Positions 9,047 to 17,324 of a DNA stretch of 64,000 nucleotides are shown in pieces. The stretch spans positions 124,001 to 188,000 of the forward strand of contig CAVXWX010000001.1 of NCBI GenBank assembly GCA_963765555.1, in the 5' to 3' direction. The translations under genes were made by a program, and so were the position numbers. This DNA is from JL08 sp963765555. GTDB taxonomy: Bacteria > Pseudomonadota > Alphaproteobacteria > Rhodobacterales > Rhodobacteraceae. Positions within the stretch are counted from its first letter, which is position 1, and every line of letters begins with the position of its first letter. The notes under the pieces are model-generated. The model did no database searches, was not told the DNA's origin, and saw only the letters and a program-made list of their open reading frames with translations.

Positions 9047-9529
9047 ATGACACCGGAAGAGATTGCCAAACTGCCCTATCGCCCCTGTGTTGGCGTGATG
9101 TTGTGCAATGCGGCGGGCGAGGTGTTTGTCGGCCAGCGGCGCGACCGCTTCACCGAAGCGTGGCAGATGCCGCAAGGGGGCGTAGACAAGGGCGAGAACG
9201 CGCGCGATGCGGCCTTGCGTGAATTGTGGGAAGAAACCGGCGTTGTGGCCGAACTGGTCACCATCGAGGCGGAAACGAGCGACTGGCTGCCATATGATCT
9301 GCCGCATGATCTGGTTCCGCAAATCTGGAAGGGCCGGTATCGCGGACAGGAACAGAAATGGTTTCTGATGCGGTTCAAGGGCCGCGATGACCAGATCAAC
9401 ATCGCAACGCAACACCCCGAGTTTTCGCACTGGCGCTGGTTGGCGATTGACGATCTGGTGGATCACATCGTGCCGTTCAAGCGGGATGTCTATGCCCGTG
9501 TGGTGGCTGAATTCCGCGCGTTGCTTTAG
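9047..9529 (+). CDS. rppH: RNA pyrophosphohydrolase (Nudix)
   Basis: 160-residue Nudix hydrolase that removes pyrophosphate from triphosphorylated mRNA 5' ends and so starts decay. The Nudix box G-G-V-D-K-G-E-N-A-R-D-A-A-L-R-E-L-W-E-E (residues 45-65) is intact, and the flanking YRPCVGVMLCN, QMPQGGVD and WLPYDLP match RppH/NudH rather than generic Nudix enzymes. Start choice: AGGAGG lies at 9035-9040 and directly abuts the ATG at 9041; the second ATG at 9047 sits at the ideal 6-nt spacing, so 9047 (MTPEEIAKLPYRP) is preferred. Confidence 0.93.
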   Translation: MTPEEIAKLPYRPCVGVMLCNAAGEVFVGQRRDRFTEAWQMPQGGVDKGENARDAALRELWEETGVVAELVTIEAETSDWLPYDLPHDLVPQIWKGRYRGQEQKWFLMRFKGRDDQINIATQHPEFSHWRWLAIDDLVDHIVPFKRDVYARVVAEFRALL

Positions 9530-10137
9530 GCGTTCGCACCTATTCGAATATCGGGCAGCTGGGGCGCGGCATCGCGCGGGAGCAGCCCCGACAGACGGGG
9601 ATCATCTTCTATGTCGATGGTCTGGCGCACGGGGACAAACCCGCTGCGCTGATAAAACGCGAGCGCGGCAGGATGATCTGCGGTGCAGGTGTGGACATGG
9701 AGCAATGTGATCGGTTCGGCCCATGCAGACGTGATTGCATGGTTCATCATTGTGCGCCCCGCGCCCTTGCCCATCAGCGCGCGTGTGGTGCCGAAAAAGG
9801 CCAGTTCGCATTGCCCGCCGGTGCGGAAATCAAGTTCGACAAGGCCTTCGTCCTGTCCGTCAAGCTGTGCGGCATAGATATGCACCGCCGGATCGGTCAG
9901 GATTGCGGCCAGTTCTGCATCATCCAGTTGCAGCCGTGAAAACCACAGCCATTCCTGCGCGCCGACACGGCGGAACAGATCGCGATACCACGCCACATCC
10001 GGATTGGTGACGCGGCGTATCGCAAAGCCTGTGATGTCGGGCACAGGGCGCACCGGCTCTGGTGTGGTCATTTCAAGATAGGTGACGACAACAGACACTT
10101 TGCCTTTGGGTACATCGTATTCGCCAACGTCCAACAT
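9526..10137 (-). CDS. GNAT family N-acetyltransferase
   Basis: 203-residue acetyltransferase. The core runs from about residue 70: HIYAAQLDGQDEGLVELDF, then TTRALMGKGAGRTMMNHAI (acetyl-CoA loop G-K-G-A-G) and HPAALAFYQRSGFVPVRQ. The acceptor is unknown. ATG 10137 follows the PfkB kinase stop by only four bases and is favoured over the longer frame to 10206, which would overlap the kinase gene. It is the third gene of the nth-kinase-GNAT operon and is convergent with rppH, the two stops overlapping by 4 bp (9526-9529). Confidence 0.87.
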   Translation of the reverse strand: MLDVGEYDVPKGKVSVVVTYLEMTTPEPVRPVPDITGFAIRRVTNPDVAWYRDLFRRVGAQEWLWFSRLQLDDAELAAILTDPAVHIYAAQLDGQDEGLVELDFRTGGQCELAFFGTTRALMGKGAGRTMMNHAITSAWAEPITLLHVHTCTADHPAALAFYQRSGFVPVRQTIDIEDDPRLSGLLPRDAAPQLPDIRIGANA

Positions 10138-10141
10138 GATG

Positions 10142-11134
10142 CTATCCCAGCAGACCGGCAGCGCGGAACAGGGTTTCCACATCGTTTTCGGGGCGCGGGC
10201 CAACATGGCCGATCACCTCGCGCGCGGCCACGCATCCCATGCGTCCGCTGGTTTCCAGATCATGGCCGTTGGCCAACCCATAGAGGAAACCGGCGGCAAA
10301 CTGATCCCCCGCGCCGGTGGCGTCGACCGGTTTGATCTTTTCAACCGGAATGTCGTGGCGCCGCCCTTCTGACAGGATCGTCACGCCGTCGCCCGACCGC
10401 GTGCAGACAACCAAGGGGCACATTGCCGCCGTGCGCGCAATTGCGTCTTCCAGATCATCGGTTTCGAACAACGACCGGATTTCCGCTTCGTTGCCGATGA
10501 CATAGTCCAGTTCGTTGCCGATCAGTTGCAGGAAATCGGCGCGGTGGCGATCCACGCAGAACGGATCGGATATCGCGATACCTGTCTTGCCGCCATTGGC
10601 GCGGCAGGTGCGGGCCGCTTGCAGGAACGCCTCTTTGCCTTTGTCCTTGTCGAACAGGTAGCCTTCGAGAAAGATAATCTCGGCCTGACCGGCCACATCG
10701 GATGGCACGTCATCGGGGCCCAGTTCGGACGAAATGCCCAGATAGGTGTTCATCGAGCGTTCGCCATCGGGGGAGACAAAGATCATGCTGCGCGAGGTGG
10801 GCAGTTCGCCGTTCTTGACAGGCGGATTGACGAAATCGGTGCCACCTTCGTTCATCGCATCGGCATAGAAATGCCCCAGCGCATCATCATGCACCCGCCC
10901 GATAAACGCGGTGCTCAGGCCCAGTGCGCCCGCACCTGCGATGGTGTTGGCGACCGACCCGCCCGGTGTTTGCACCCGTCTTTTCATCGCGCCATACAAG
11001 GTTTCCGCCCGATCCTGTTCGATCAGCTGCATGATGCCTTTCTGAATGCCCATATCATCCAGAAACTGATCATCGGATTTTGAAATCACGTCGACGACGG
11101 CATTTCCGATGCCGACAAGCTGGTAGGTTTTCAT
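10142..11134 (-). CDS. PfkB-family carbohydrate/adenosine kinase
   Basis: 330-residue ribokinase-fold ATP-dependent kinase. Signatures: GGSVANTIAGAGALG near residue 60 (substrate-binding PfkB motif 1) and DATGAGDQFAAGFLYG near 285 (PfkB motif 2 with the catalytic Asp of GAGD). Sequence such as GNAVVDVISKSDDQFL and DPFCVDRHRADFLQLI resembles proteins annotated as adenosine kinases in alphaproteobacteria, but substrate cannot be read from the sequence. Its start overlaps the nth stop by ATGA (11131-11134), so it is coupled to the DNA-repair gene upstream. Confidence 0.88.
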   Translation of the reverse strand: MKTYQLVGIGNAVVDVISKSDDQFLDDMGIQKGIMQLIEQDRAETLYGAMKRRVQTPGGSVANTIAGAGALGLSTAFIGRVHDDALGHFYADAMNEGGTDFVNPPVKNGELPTSRSMIFVSPDGERSMNTYLGISSELGPDDVPSDVAGQAEIIFLEGYLFDKDKGKEAFLQAARTCRANGGKTGIAISDPFCVDRHRADFLQLIGNELDYVIGNEAEIRSLFETDDLEDAIARTAAMCPLVVCTRSGDGVTILSEGRRHDIPVEKIKPVDATGAGDQFAAGFLYGLANGHDLETSGRMGCVAAREVIGHVGPRPENDVETLFRAAGLLG

Positions 11135-11775
11135 AGGGTTTTATCCTCGAATTGGCAGAGATCACGAATGAGGCAGGCGGCGCATTTGGGTTTGCGCGCC
11201 ACGCATGTATAGCGCCCGTGCAGGATCATCCAGTGGTGGGCGTGGAGTTGGAAATCGGTCGGGATATTGTCTTCTATGGCGCGTTCGACCGCATCCACGG
11301 TTTTGCCCGGCGCGATGCCCGAGCGGTTGCCCAGACGGAAGATGTGGGTATCGACCGCCTGCGCCGGATAATGCCACCACATATTCAGCACCACATTGGC
11401 CGTCTTGCGCCCGACACCGGGCAGCGATTGCAGGGCCGCACGCGAATTGGGCACCACGCCGCCATAGTCATCAACCAGTATCCGGCTCAGCTTGATCACG
11501 TTCTTGGCCTTCTGGCGGAACAGGCCGATGGTCTTGATATAATCGATCAGACCCTCTTCGCCCAAAGCCAGCATTTTTTCGGGGGTATCGGCCACCTTGA
11601 ACAGGTCGGTGGTGGCTTTGTTCACTCCGGCATCCGTGGCCTGCGCGCTAAGCGCGACAGCAACGACCAGCGTATAGACGTTGACGTGATCCAGTTCACC
11701 CTTGGGTTCGGGTTCGGCGGCCTGAAACCGGCTGAAAATCTCGCGGATGGTGTGATAATCAAGCTGCTTTGCCAT
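11131..11775 (-). CDS. nth: Endonuclease III
   Basis: 214-residue DNA glycosylase/AP lyase that excises oxidised pyrimidines (E. coli Nth is 211). The helix-hairpin-helix LPGVGRKTANVVL carries the catalytic Lys, the Asp is in AVDTHIFRLGNR, and the C-terminal 4Fe-4S loop C-V-A-R-K-P-K-C-A-A-C-L-I-R-D-L-C has the canonical C-x6-C-x2-C-x5-C spacing. ATG 11775 (MAKQLDYHTIREIF) is preferred to 11805. It is the first gene of an operon with the PfkB kinase and a GNAT protein. Confidence 0.97.
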   Translation of the reverse strand: MAKQLDYHTIREIFSRFQAAEPEPKGELDHVNVYTLVVAVALSAQATDAGVNKATTDLFKVADTPEKMLALGEEGLIDYIKTIGLFRQKAKNVIKLSRILVDDYGGVVPNSRAALQSLPGVGRKTANVVLNMWWHYPAQAVDTHIFRLGNRSGIAPGKTVDAVERAIEDNIPTDFQLHAHHWMILHGRYTCVARKPKCAACLIRDLCQFEDKTL

Positions 11776-11921
11776 GTCGCCCCTGCGGTCGGTTGTGTCC
11801 CGCATTCAAGGGGTCGCAATCGTCATAATCCGCGACCGGTCAGAGTTCAATCACATGCGCGTTTGACACGCGCAGGATTGGCCCGCAAACATGCGCGCAC
11901 ATCACAACATCAGAGAGCGCG

Positions 11922-13064
11922 ATGAGAGTTTCGGTTATTATTTCAGCGCTTGTTGCGGTTCTGGTGGGGTTTGGCGGGTCTGTGGCCGTTGTGATTGCCG
12001 CCGCCGAGGCAGTGCAGGCGACACAGGCGCAAACCGCATCATGGATTGCCGTGCTGTGCGTTTCGATGATGATGACCACGGCCATTCTAAGTGTGATGTA
12101 CCGGATGCCGATTGTTACCGCGTGGTCAACACCGGGGGCGGCGCTGATCGCCACGACATCGGGGGTGTCGATCCAGATGGCTGTGGGCGCGTTTGTGTTT
12201 TGTGCGCTGTTGTTGATGGTCACCGCCGCATTCAAACCGCTAAGCCTGCTGGTGCAGCGTATTCCATCGGGCATTGCCGCCGCGATCCTTGCCGGGGTTC
12301 TGTTTCCGTTCGTATTGGGGGTGGCGACACAAACGGTTGCGCTGCCGGAACTGGGTGTGCCGCTGGTGATCGCCTTTCTGGTGATCCGGTTGTTTTCACC
12401 CGCCTGGGCGGTTCTGGCGGTTGTGATTGGGGGTGTCGGGCTGGCCTATGCGCTGGGTCTTGCCCATTATAGCCAGGGCTTTGCATGGTCCGAATTTGTC
12501 TGGGTTGCGCCTGTGTTTGATCCGGCGGTTCTGATCGGGTTGGGTATTCCGCTGTATCTGGTCACGATGGCGTCGCAAAACCTGCCGGGTTTCGCGGTTT
12601 TGCAGGCGTCGGGATATGTGCCGCCCAGCCGGCCCATTGTTGCGGTGACGGCGGTGGCGTCTTTGCTGACGGCACCCTTTGGTGGGCACACCACCAGTCT
12701 GGCCGCCATCACCGCCTCAATTTGCACCGGTGCGGATGCGCACCCTGACAAGGACAAGCGGTGGCTGTGCGGGCCGGTCTATGCGGCGGGCTATGGCGTG
12801 CTGGCGTTGGGGGGCGCATCGCTGGTCGGGGTGATCGGGAATGTGCCGCCTGCACTGGTTGCAATTATCGCGGGCGTGGCGCTGTTTGGTCCGTTCGTGA
12901 CTTCGGCCCGTCTGGCCTTTACGGGGCAGGGTGATCCGTTTCCCGCCGCGATTGCCTTTGTGGTCACCGCATCGGGGATCGGGGCCTTTGGCATCGGGTC
13001 TGCGTTCTGGGGGCTTGTGATCGGAATTGCGGCGCACGCGTTGAACCGGTGGTCGCGCCGATAG
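11922..13064 (+). CDS. BenE-family (benzoate/H+ symporter type) membrane transporter
   Basis: 380-residue protein with about 11-12 hydrophobic segments. The pattern YRMPIVTAWSTPGAALIATT near residue 70 and APFGGHTTSLAAITASICTG near 245 are hallmarks of the BenE/YdcO family, proton symporters for benzoate or related aromatic acids. No aromatic degradation genes lie next to it, so the substrate is open. It is divergent from nth across 146 bp and is followed by the HTH/MGMT gene in the same direction, 79 bp away. Confidence 0.87.
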   Translation: MRVSVIISALVAVLVGFGGSVAVVIAAAEAVQATQAQTASWIAVLCVSMMMTTAILSVMYRMPIVTAWSTPGAALIATTSGVSIQMAVGAFVFCALLLMVTAAFKPLSLLVQRIPSGIAAAILAGVLFPFVLGVATQTVALPELGVPLVIAFLVIRLFSPAWAVLAVVIGGVGLAYALGLAHYSQGFAWSEFVWVAPVFDPAVLIGLGIPLYLVTMASQNLPGFAVLQASGYVPPSRPIVAVTAVASLLTAPFGGHTTSLAAITASICTGADAHPDKDKRWLCGPVYAAGYGVLALGGASLVGVIGNVPPALVAIIAGVALFGPFVTSARLAFTGQGDPFPAAIAFVVTASGIGAFGIGSAFWGLVIGIAAHALNRWSRR

Positions 13065-13143
13065 CGGCGGATTTGCGCATGTTTCGGGTCGCGCGCGGCG
13101 GGCGGCTTGCGTATCTTTGCTGTATCAAGGGCCGGAGGGTGCA

Positions 13144-14001
13144 ATGGATATGGATACGGGCAACAGCGAACAGGGCTATCATTACGGCGTGATGCGCCGC
13201 GCCATCGACCTGATTGATCAGGACGGCGAGAACCTGAGCCTTGAGGCGCTGGCCGCCCAGATGGATATGAGTCCGGCGCATTTCCAGCGGGTGTTTTCGC
13301 GCTGGGTCGGCGTTTCGCCCAAACGGTTCCAGCAATATCTGGCGCTGGGCCATGCCAAGGCGCTGTTGCGCGATCATTTCACAACGCTTGAGGCGTCGAT
13401 GGCCACCGGCCTGTCGGGCAGTGGCCGCCTGCACGATATGTTCCTGCGGTGGGAGGCGATGAGCCCCGGTGAATTTGCCCGTGGGGGTGACGGCCTGACG
13501 GTATTCTGGGGCTGGTTTGACAGCCCGTTCGGCCCCAGCCTTGTCATGGGGACGGACAAGGGTATTTGCGGCATCGCCTTTGCCGCCGAAACCGGAGAAG
13601 AGGCGGCGATGACGGATATGCTGTCGCGCTGGCCCAAGGCGACATTTGTCGAAGACCCGATGATGTTGCGCCCTTGGGTGCTGTCGGCCTTTGGGGCGCA
13701 AAATAATGAACTGTCCCCGACGCCCTTGTATCTGATCGGCGCGCCGTTCCAGATCAAGGTGTGGGAGGCGTTGTTAAGCATCCCGTCGGGGCAGGTGACC
13801 ACCTATTCGGAAATTGCAGATGCCGTGGGCAACCCGCGGGCGGTGCGCGCGGTGGGCACGGCGGTGGGGCGCAACCCGATCAGTTGGCTGATCCCGTGCC
13901 ATCGCGCCTTGCGCAAATCGGGCGGATTGGGGGGCTATCATTGGGGTCTGCCGGTCAAACGGGCCTTGTTGGCATACGAGTCTGCCCGCGCCGAAGCCTG
14001 A
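13144..14001 (+). CDS. AraC-type HTH / O6-methylguanine-DNA methyltransferase fusion
   Basis: 285-residue two-domain protein. Residues 10-100 are an AraC-like helix-turn-helix (LSLEALAAQMDMSPAHFQRV, VGVSPKRFQQYLALGHAKALL); residues 120-285 are the Ada C-terminal alkyltransferase with the active-site I-P-C-H-R and SGGLGGYHWGL. The N-terminal Zn/methylphosphotriester sensor domain of Ada is absent, so it resembles a truncated Ada: it can demethylate O6-methylguanine, while inducibility is doubtful. ATG 13144 is chosen for GGAGGG at 13134-13139. The alternative start 13117 lacks a ribosome site. Confidence 0.9.
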   Translation: MDMDTGNSEQGYHYGVMRRAIDLIDQDGENLSLEALAAQMDMSPAHFQRVFSRWVGVSPKRFQQYLALGHAKALLRDHFTTLEASMATGLSGSGRLHDMFLRWEAMSPGEFARGGDGLTVFWGWFDSPFGPSLVMGTDKGICGIAFAAETGEEAAMTDMLSRWPKATFVEDPMMLRPWVLSAFGAQNNELSPTPLYLIGAPFQIKVWEALLSIPSGQVTTYSEIADAVGNPRAVRAVGTAVGRNPISWLIPCHRALRKSGGLGGYHWGLPVKRALLAYESARAEA

Positions 14002-14126
14002 TTTCACGTGCGCGGAATGCTGCCGAAGCCCAGTTTTCATTGTATTGTGATGCCCACAGGGTTTAAGAACAGGGCCATAATCAACCGCGCCCTGAAAAAC
14101 AGGGCCCGATACGAGGTAGTAGAGCA

Positions 14127-14795
14127 ATGATATCAGTAAAAACCCCCCTTATTCTGGCGGTCTGTGGCGCGTTTGCGCTGGGCGCGTGTACCAATCCGTC
14201 GCAATTGACAAACCCCGATGATCCGAACGCGAATGCCAAACAGGGTGCGCTTTTGGGCGCCGGTGTCGGTGCGGCGCTGGGGACGCTGGTTGCCGGGTCC
14301 GGCAACAAAACCGAAGCGGCGCTGGCTGGTGCGGCCCTTGGTGGTGTCGTGGGCGGCTTTGCCGGCAACAATCTGGACCGCCAAGAGGCCGAGTTGCGCC
14401 AGCAACTGGCGAACGAGGACGTGCAGATCACCAATACCGGCGACCGCCTGATTGTGACCTTGCCGCAGGATATCCTGTTTGCAACCGACAGCGCGTCTGT
14501 CCGCCCCGATCTGCAAAACGATTTGCGCACCGTGGCGAGCAATTTGCAAAGCTATCCGAATTCAACCGTGCAGATCATCGGGCATACCGACAACACCGGC
14601 GAAGCGGCGTATAACCAGCAGTTATCGCAACGCCGCGCGGATTCCGTATCCAGCGTGTTGCTGGGCGCAGGCGTTCCGGCATCGCGTATTCAGGCCTATG
14701 GCCGTGGAGAAGACCAGCCGATTGCGTCGAACCTGACGCCGGAAGGCAAAGCGCAGAACCGTCGCGTGGAAATCGTGATCCTGCCAACGGCCTGA
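14127..14795 (+). CDS. OmpA-family lipoprotein with glycine-zipper segment
   Basis: 222-residue outer-membrane lipoprotein of the YiaD/Pal-like type. Lipobox L-G-A-C at residues 19-22 predicts acylation. Residues 35-85 form a glycine-zipper region (GALLGAGVGAALGTLVAGSG, ALGGVVGGFAGN), and residues 105-220 an OmpA peptidoglycan-binding domain (ILFATDSASV, IIGHTDNTGEAAYNQQLSQR, NRRVEIVI). It likely tethers the outer membrane to the wall. A strong terminator follows 22 bp after the stop, so this is a single-gene unit. Confidence 0.93.
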   Translation: MISVKTPLILAVCGAFALGACTNPSQLTNPDDPNANAKQGALLGAGVGAALGTLVAGSGNKTEAALAGAALGGVVGGFAGNNLDRQEAELRQQLANEDVQITNTGDRLIVTLPQDILFATDSASVRPDLQNDLRTVASNLQSYPNSTVQIIGHTDNTGEAAYNQQLSQRRADSVSSVLLGAGVPASRIQAYGRGEDQPIASNLTPEGKAQNRRVEIVILPTA

Positions 14796-14816
14796 TCGTA
14801 GGACAAACCAAAAAAA

Positions 14817-14846
14817 GGGCTTCGGTTTCGCGCCGGAGCCCTTTTT
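14817..14846 (+). terminator. Rho-independent terminator after the OmpA lipoprotein
   Basis: Stem GGGCTTCGG (14817-14825) pairs with CCGGAGCCC (14833-14841) with one T-G wobble, 7-nt loop, followed by TTTTT. An A-run on the left side makes it potentially bidirectional. Confidence 0.9.
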
Positions 14847-14963
14847 GTTTCTGGTGAACAGCAGTGACACATGCCGTTCCGGAGTGAAAAAAGATGGTAT
14901 AGAACGTCATCAATCGTAAGGCACCGGATCAATTAACCGGTTCTTCAAAAAGGATATCACCCG

Positions 14964-15389
14964 ATGCACCCGACCGAGAAGATTGTCCGCCAATTCCACG
15001 AATCCTGGGACTTGCGCGATCCCGATCGGGGGGCTGAAGTCATCGCGGAGGACTGCAATTTCGAGGATATCGCGCGCGGGGAAAAACTGCCGGGGAAATC
15101 GGCCTATAAGGCGGACTATCACCGTTGGCGCGAGGCGTTTCCGGACGGGCTGTGCAAGGTCGAGAACGTCATTGTGAGCCAGTGCGGAGAATGGGCCACG
15201 GTCGAGTTTCGCAATACCGGCATCCATAGCGGCATCCTCCGCTCGAGCCTTGGGGATTTTCCACCCACCGGCAAGCGGGCCGAAGTGCGTTATTGTTCGG
15301 TGATGCGCGTGAAAGACAACATGGTTGTCGAAGGTCGCGATTACTACGACAGTGCCACCATTGCGCGGCAACTGGGACTTATCGAGTGA
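14964..15389 (+). CDS. NTF2-like / SnoaL-type protein
   Basis: 141-residue single-domain protein with an NTF2-like (cone-shaped alpha+beta barrel) pattern: VRQFHESWDLRDPDRGAEVI at the start, YHRWREAFPDGLCKVENVIV in the middle and VRYCSVMRVKDNMVVEGRDYYD at the end, as in SnoaL-like ester-hydrolase/cyclase proteins. No catalytic assignment is possible. It stands alone between two terminators. Confidence 0.75.
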   Translation: MHPTEKIVRQFHESWDLRDPDRGAEVIAEDCNFEDIARGEKLPGKSAYKADYHRWREAFPDGLCKVENVIVSQCGEWATVEFRNTGIHSGILRSSLGDFPPTGKRAEVRYCSVMRVKDNMVVEGRDYYDSATIARQLGLIE

Positions 15390-15439
15390 TCCGGCCCGGT
15401 GGATTGAAAAGACGGGTGCGATCATCAATCCATCTGGTT

Positions 15440-15477
15440 AAGGGGGGTTGGTTTTTACACCGCCCCCCTTTGTTTTT
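15440..15477 (+). terminator. Rho-independent terminator after the NTF2-like gene
   Basis: Stem AAGGGGGG (15440-15447) with CCCCCCTT (15463-15470), 15-nt loop, then TGTTTTT. Lies 50 bp after the stop. Confidence 0.8.
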
Positions 15478-15532
15478 GCCGCGGGCAGGTTAGGTGATGC
15501 CCCTGATGCAATTTTTTTGAAAGGTTCATTTA

Positions 15533-16076
15533 ATGGCTGACCCTGTACTTCTCGGGATATCCGGTTCTCTGCGCAAGGATGCGACCAATCGCAAACTGAT
15601 CCGCGAGGCCGCGCGCCTGTTCGGGGACGCCAGCTTTGTCGAGGCCGATCTGTTGCTGCCGCTTTACAATGGCGATGACGAGGATGCCGGACGGGATCCC
15701 GACCGAGGTGCAGCGGCTGGCCAACCAGATCGCACAGGCGGACGCTGTGGTGATTTCAACGCCGGAATATAACAAGGGCCTGTCGGGTGTTTTGAAAAAC
15801 GCGCTGGACTGGGTCAGCCGGACCGAGGGCAACCCGTGGTCGGACAAGCCGGTTGCGGTGATGTCGGCGGCGGCGGGGCGGGCCGGCGGGGAACGCGCGC
15901 AAACCACGCTGCGGTCCTGTCTGGTGGCGTTTCGCCCCCGTATCCTGCAAGGCCCCGAGGTGCATCTGGCCAACAGCAGCAACGAATTCGATGATCAGGG
16001 CCGTCTAAAAAGCGAGATGTACACCAAAACACTGACGGCATTGATGACGGCCCTGCGCGCGGAAATCGGGCGTTAG
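15533..16076 (+). pseudogene. NADPH-dependent FMN reductase, frameshifted as given
   Basis: Flavodoxin-fold NAD(P)H:FMN reductase of about 180 residues. The first 52 residues (MADPVLLGISGSLRKDATNR, with the phosphate-binding GSLR loop, to LYNGDDEDA) are in one frame; the rest (DGIPTEVQRLANQIAQADAV, then STPEYNKGLSGVLKNALDW) is in the next. Reading GCC, skipping one G at about 15689, then GAC restores a single normal protein, so one extra base in a GG pair is the likely cause. The stop overlaps that of the convergent VOC gene by four bases. If real, the insertion would leave a 79-residue fragment. Confidence 0.85.
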
Positions 16077-16477
16077 GCGGCGGGTGGTGTGCCGATTTCG
16101 ATCAGGTTCTGATCGGGGTCGCGCAGATAGATCGACAGGATCGGCCCGCCTGCGCCGGTGCGTTTGACGGGGCCGTCCTCGACAGGGATGTCCAGCGCAC
16201 TAAGATGGGCCAGCCACAGATCGGCAGGGGCGTCTGACAGGAAACACAAATCGGCCGATCCCGGTGTCGGGTGGGTTGATTTGGGTTCGAATTCGTGCCC
16301 GTGAACATGCAGGTTGATCTTTTGCGCGCCGATGTCCAGCGCCCAGCGTGTGCTGCCATCGGCGACCGGAAATTCCTTGGCCTGTGCGCCCAGAACATCC
16401 ACATAAAACCGGACCGTCGCGGGTATGTCCGCCACGGTCAGAACAAGGTGGTCTATGGCTGTGATTCTGGGTTTCAT
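16073..16477 (-). CDS. VOC/glyoxalase-like dioxygenase-fold protein
   Basis: 134-residue protein of the vicinal oxygen chelate superfamily: MKPRITAIDHLVLTVADI with the first metal-ligand His, then LDIGAQKINLHVHGHEF with further His residues, and LSIYLRDPDQNLIEIGTP with the C-terminal Glu ligand. The length fits a single-module glyoxalase-like enzyme such as those annotated near bleomycin-resistance proteins; the substrate is unknown. ATG 16477 leaves a 42-bp divergent gap to the dehydratase gene; a frame extending upstream to 16879 is antisense to that gene. Confidence 0.85.
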   Translation of the reverse strand: MKPRITAIDHLVLTVADIPATVRFYVDVLGAQAKEFPVADGSTRWALDIGAQKINLHVHGHEFEPKSTHPTPGSADLCFLSDAPADLWLAHLSALDIPVEDGPVKRTGAGGPILSIYLRDPDQNLIEIGTPPAA

Positions 16478-16519
16478 CGGCAATTGCCCCTGTCCGGTTT
16501 GCGCCATATCCTGCGCGGC

Positions 16520-17324
16520 ATGAATGATGATGCGACAGAGGGCGGGCACCGTCAAACCGATGTTCTTGATCCGGCGCGGGCGGCAGCGTTCGAGGTTGCG
16601 CTGGGGCGTGCGCCGACCATCGAACAGGGGACGCCCCTGCCGCCGTTTTTTCACCAGCTGTATTTCTGGGCCCCGCACCCGCCTGATCAGCTGGGGCGTG
16701 ACGGGCACCCGAAGGTCGGCGGATTGATCCCCGATATGGGCCTGCCGCGCCGGATGTGGGCCGGTGGGCGGCTGGAATTCCATGCGCCGTTGCGGGCGGG
16801 CATCGAAGCGCGTGAAAACCAGTGTTCTGGAACATGCAGCGCGCAAAGAGGGACGCACCGGACCGTTGGCCTTTGTCACCCTGCGCCATGATATCCATCA
16901 GGACGGGCAATTGTGCCTGAGCGAATGGCATGATCTGGTCTATCGTGAAGATCCGTCGCCCGATGCCCCCCGACCGGTGCCGCCCGTGGCCGCGCGTGAT
17001 GAAACCGACCGGCAGGATGTGGCGTTTTCATCGACCCTGTTGTTCCGCTATTCCGCGCTGACCTTTAATGGCCACCGTATCCATTACGATCTGGATTATG
17101 CCCGCGATGTCGAAGGTTATGCCGGATTGGTGGTGCATGGCCCGCTTTTGGCCCAGCACCTGATGCTGTTGGCGCAGTCCCATTTGGGGACGTTGCGCAC
17201 ATTCGCCTTTCGCGCGACGGCCCCGTTGATGCATTTCGAAACCGCAAGCCTGTGCTGGAAAGACGGCGTGTTGTGGGTGCGCGGGCCGGACGGGCGGCAA
17301 TGCATGACCGCGACGGCGGGCTAG
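16520..17324 (+). pseudogene. HTD2/MaoC-type (mesaconyl-CoA hydratase-like) dehydratase, frameshifted as given
   Basis: Double hot-dog enzyme of about 267 residues, of the family that includes mesaconyl-C4-CoA hydratase and mitochondrial HTD2. Residues 1-98 (TDVLDPARAAAFEVALGRAP, LPPFFHQLYFW, GGLIPDMGLPRRMWAGGRLE) read in one frame; the remainder (TSVLEHAARKEGRTGPLAFV, FNGHRIHYDLDYA, GLVVHGPLLAQHL) reads in the +1 frame. The change is within GCGCG near 16808-16812, compatible with one inserted base. The second half holds the catalytic NGHRIHYD signature. Divergent from the VOC gene and convergent with the FAD oxidase, stops overlapping by four bases (17321-17324). Confidence 0.85.

Noticed and set aside
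15533..16076. Programmed +1 frameshifting as an explanation for the FMN reductase and similar genes
   Set aside because: No slippery heptamer, stop-codon stimulator or conserved element is seen, and the sites differ in sequence and direction of shift.
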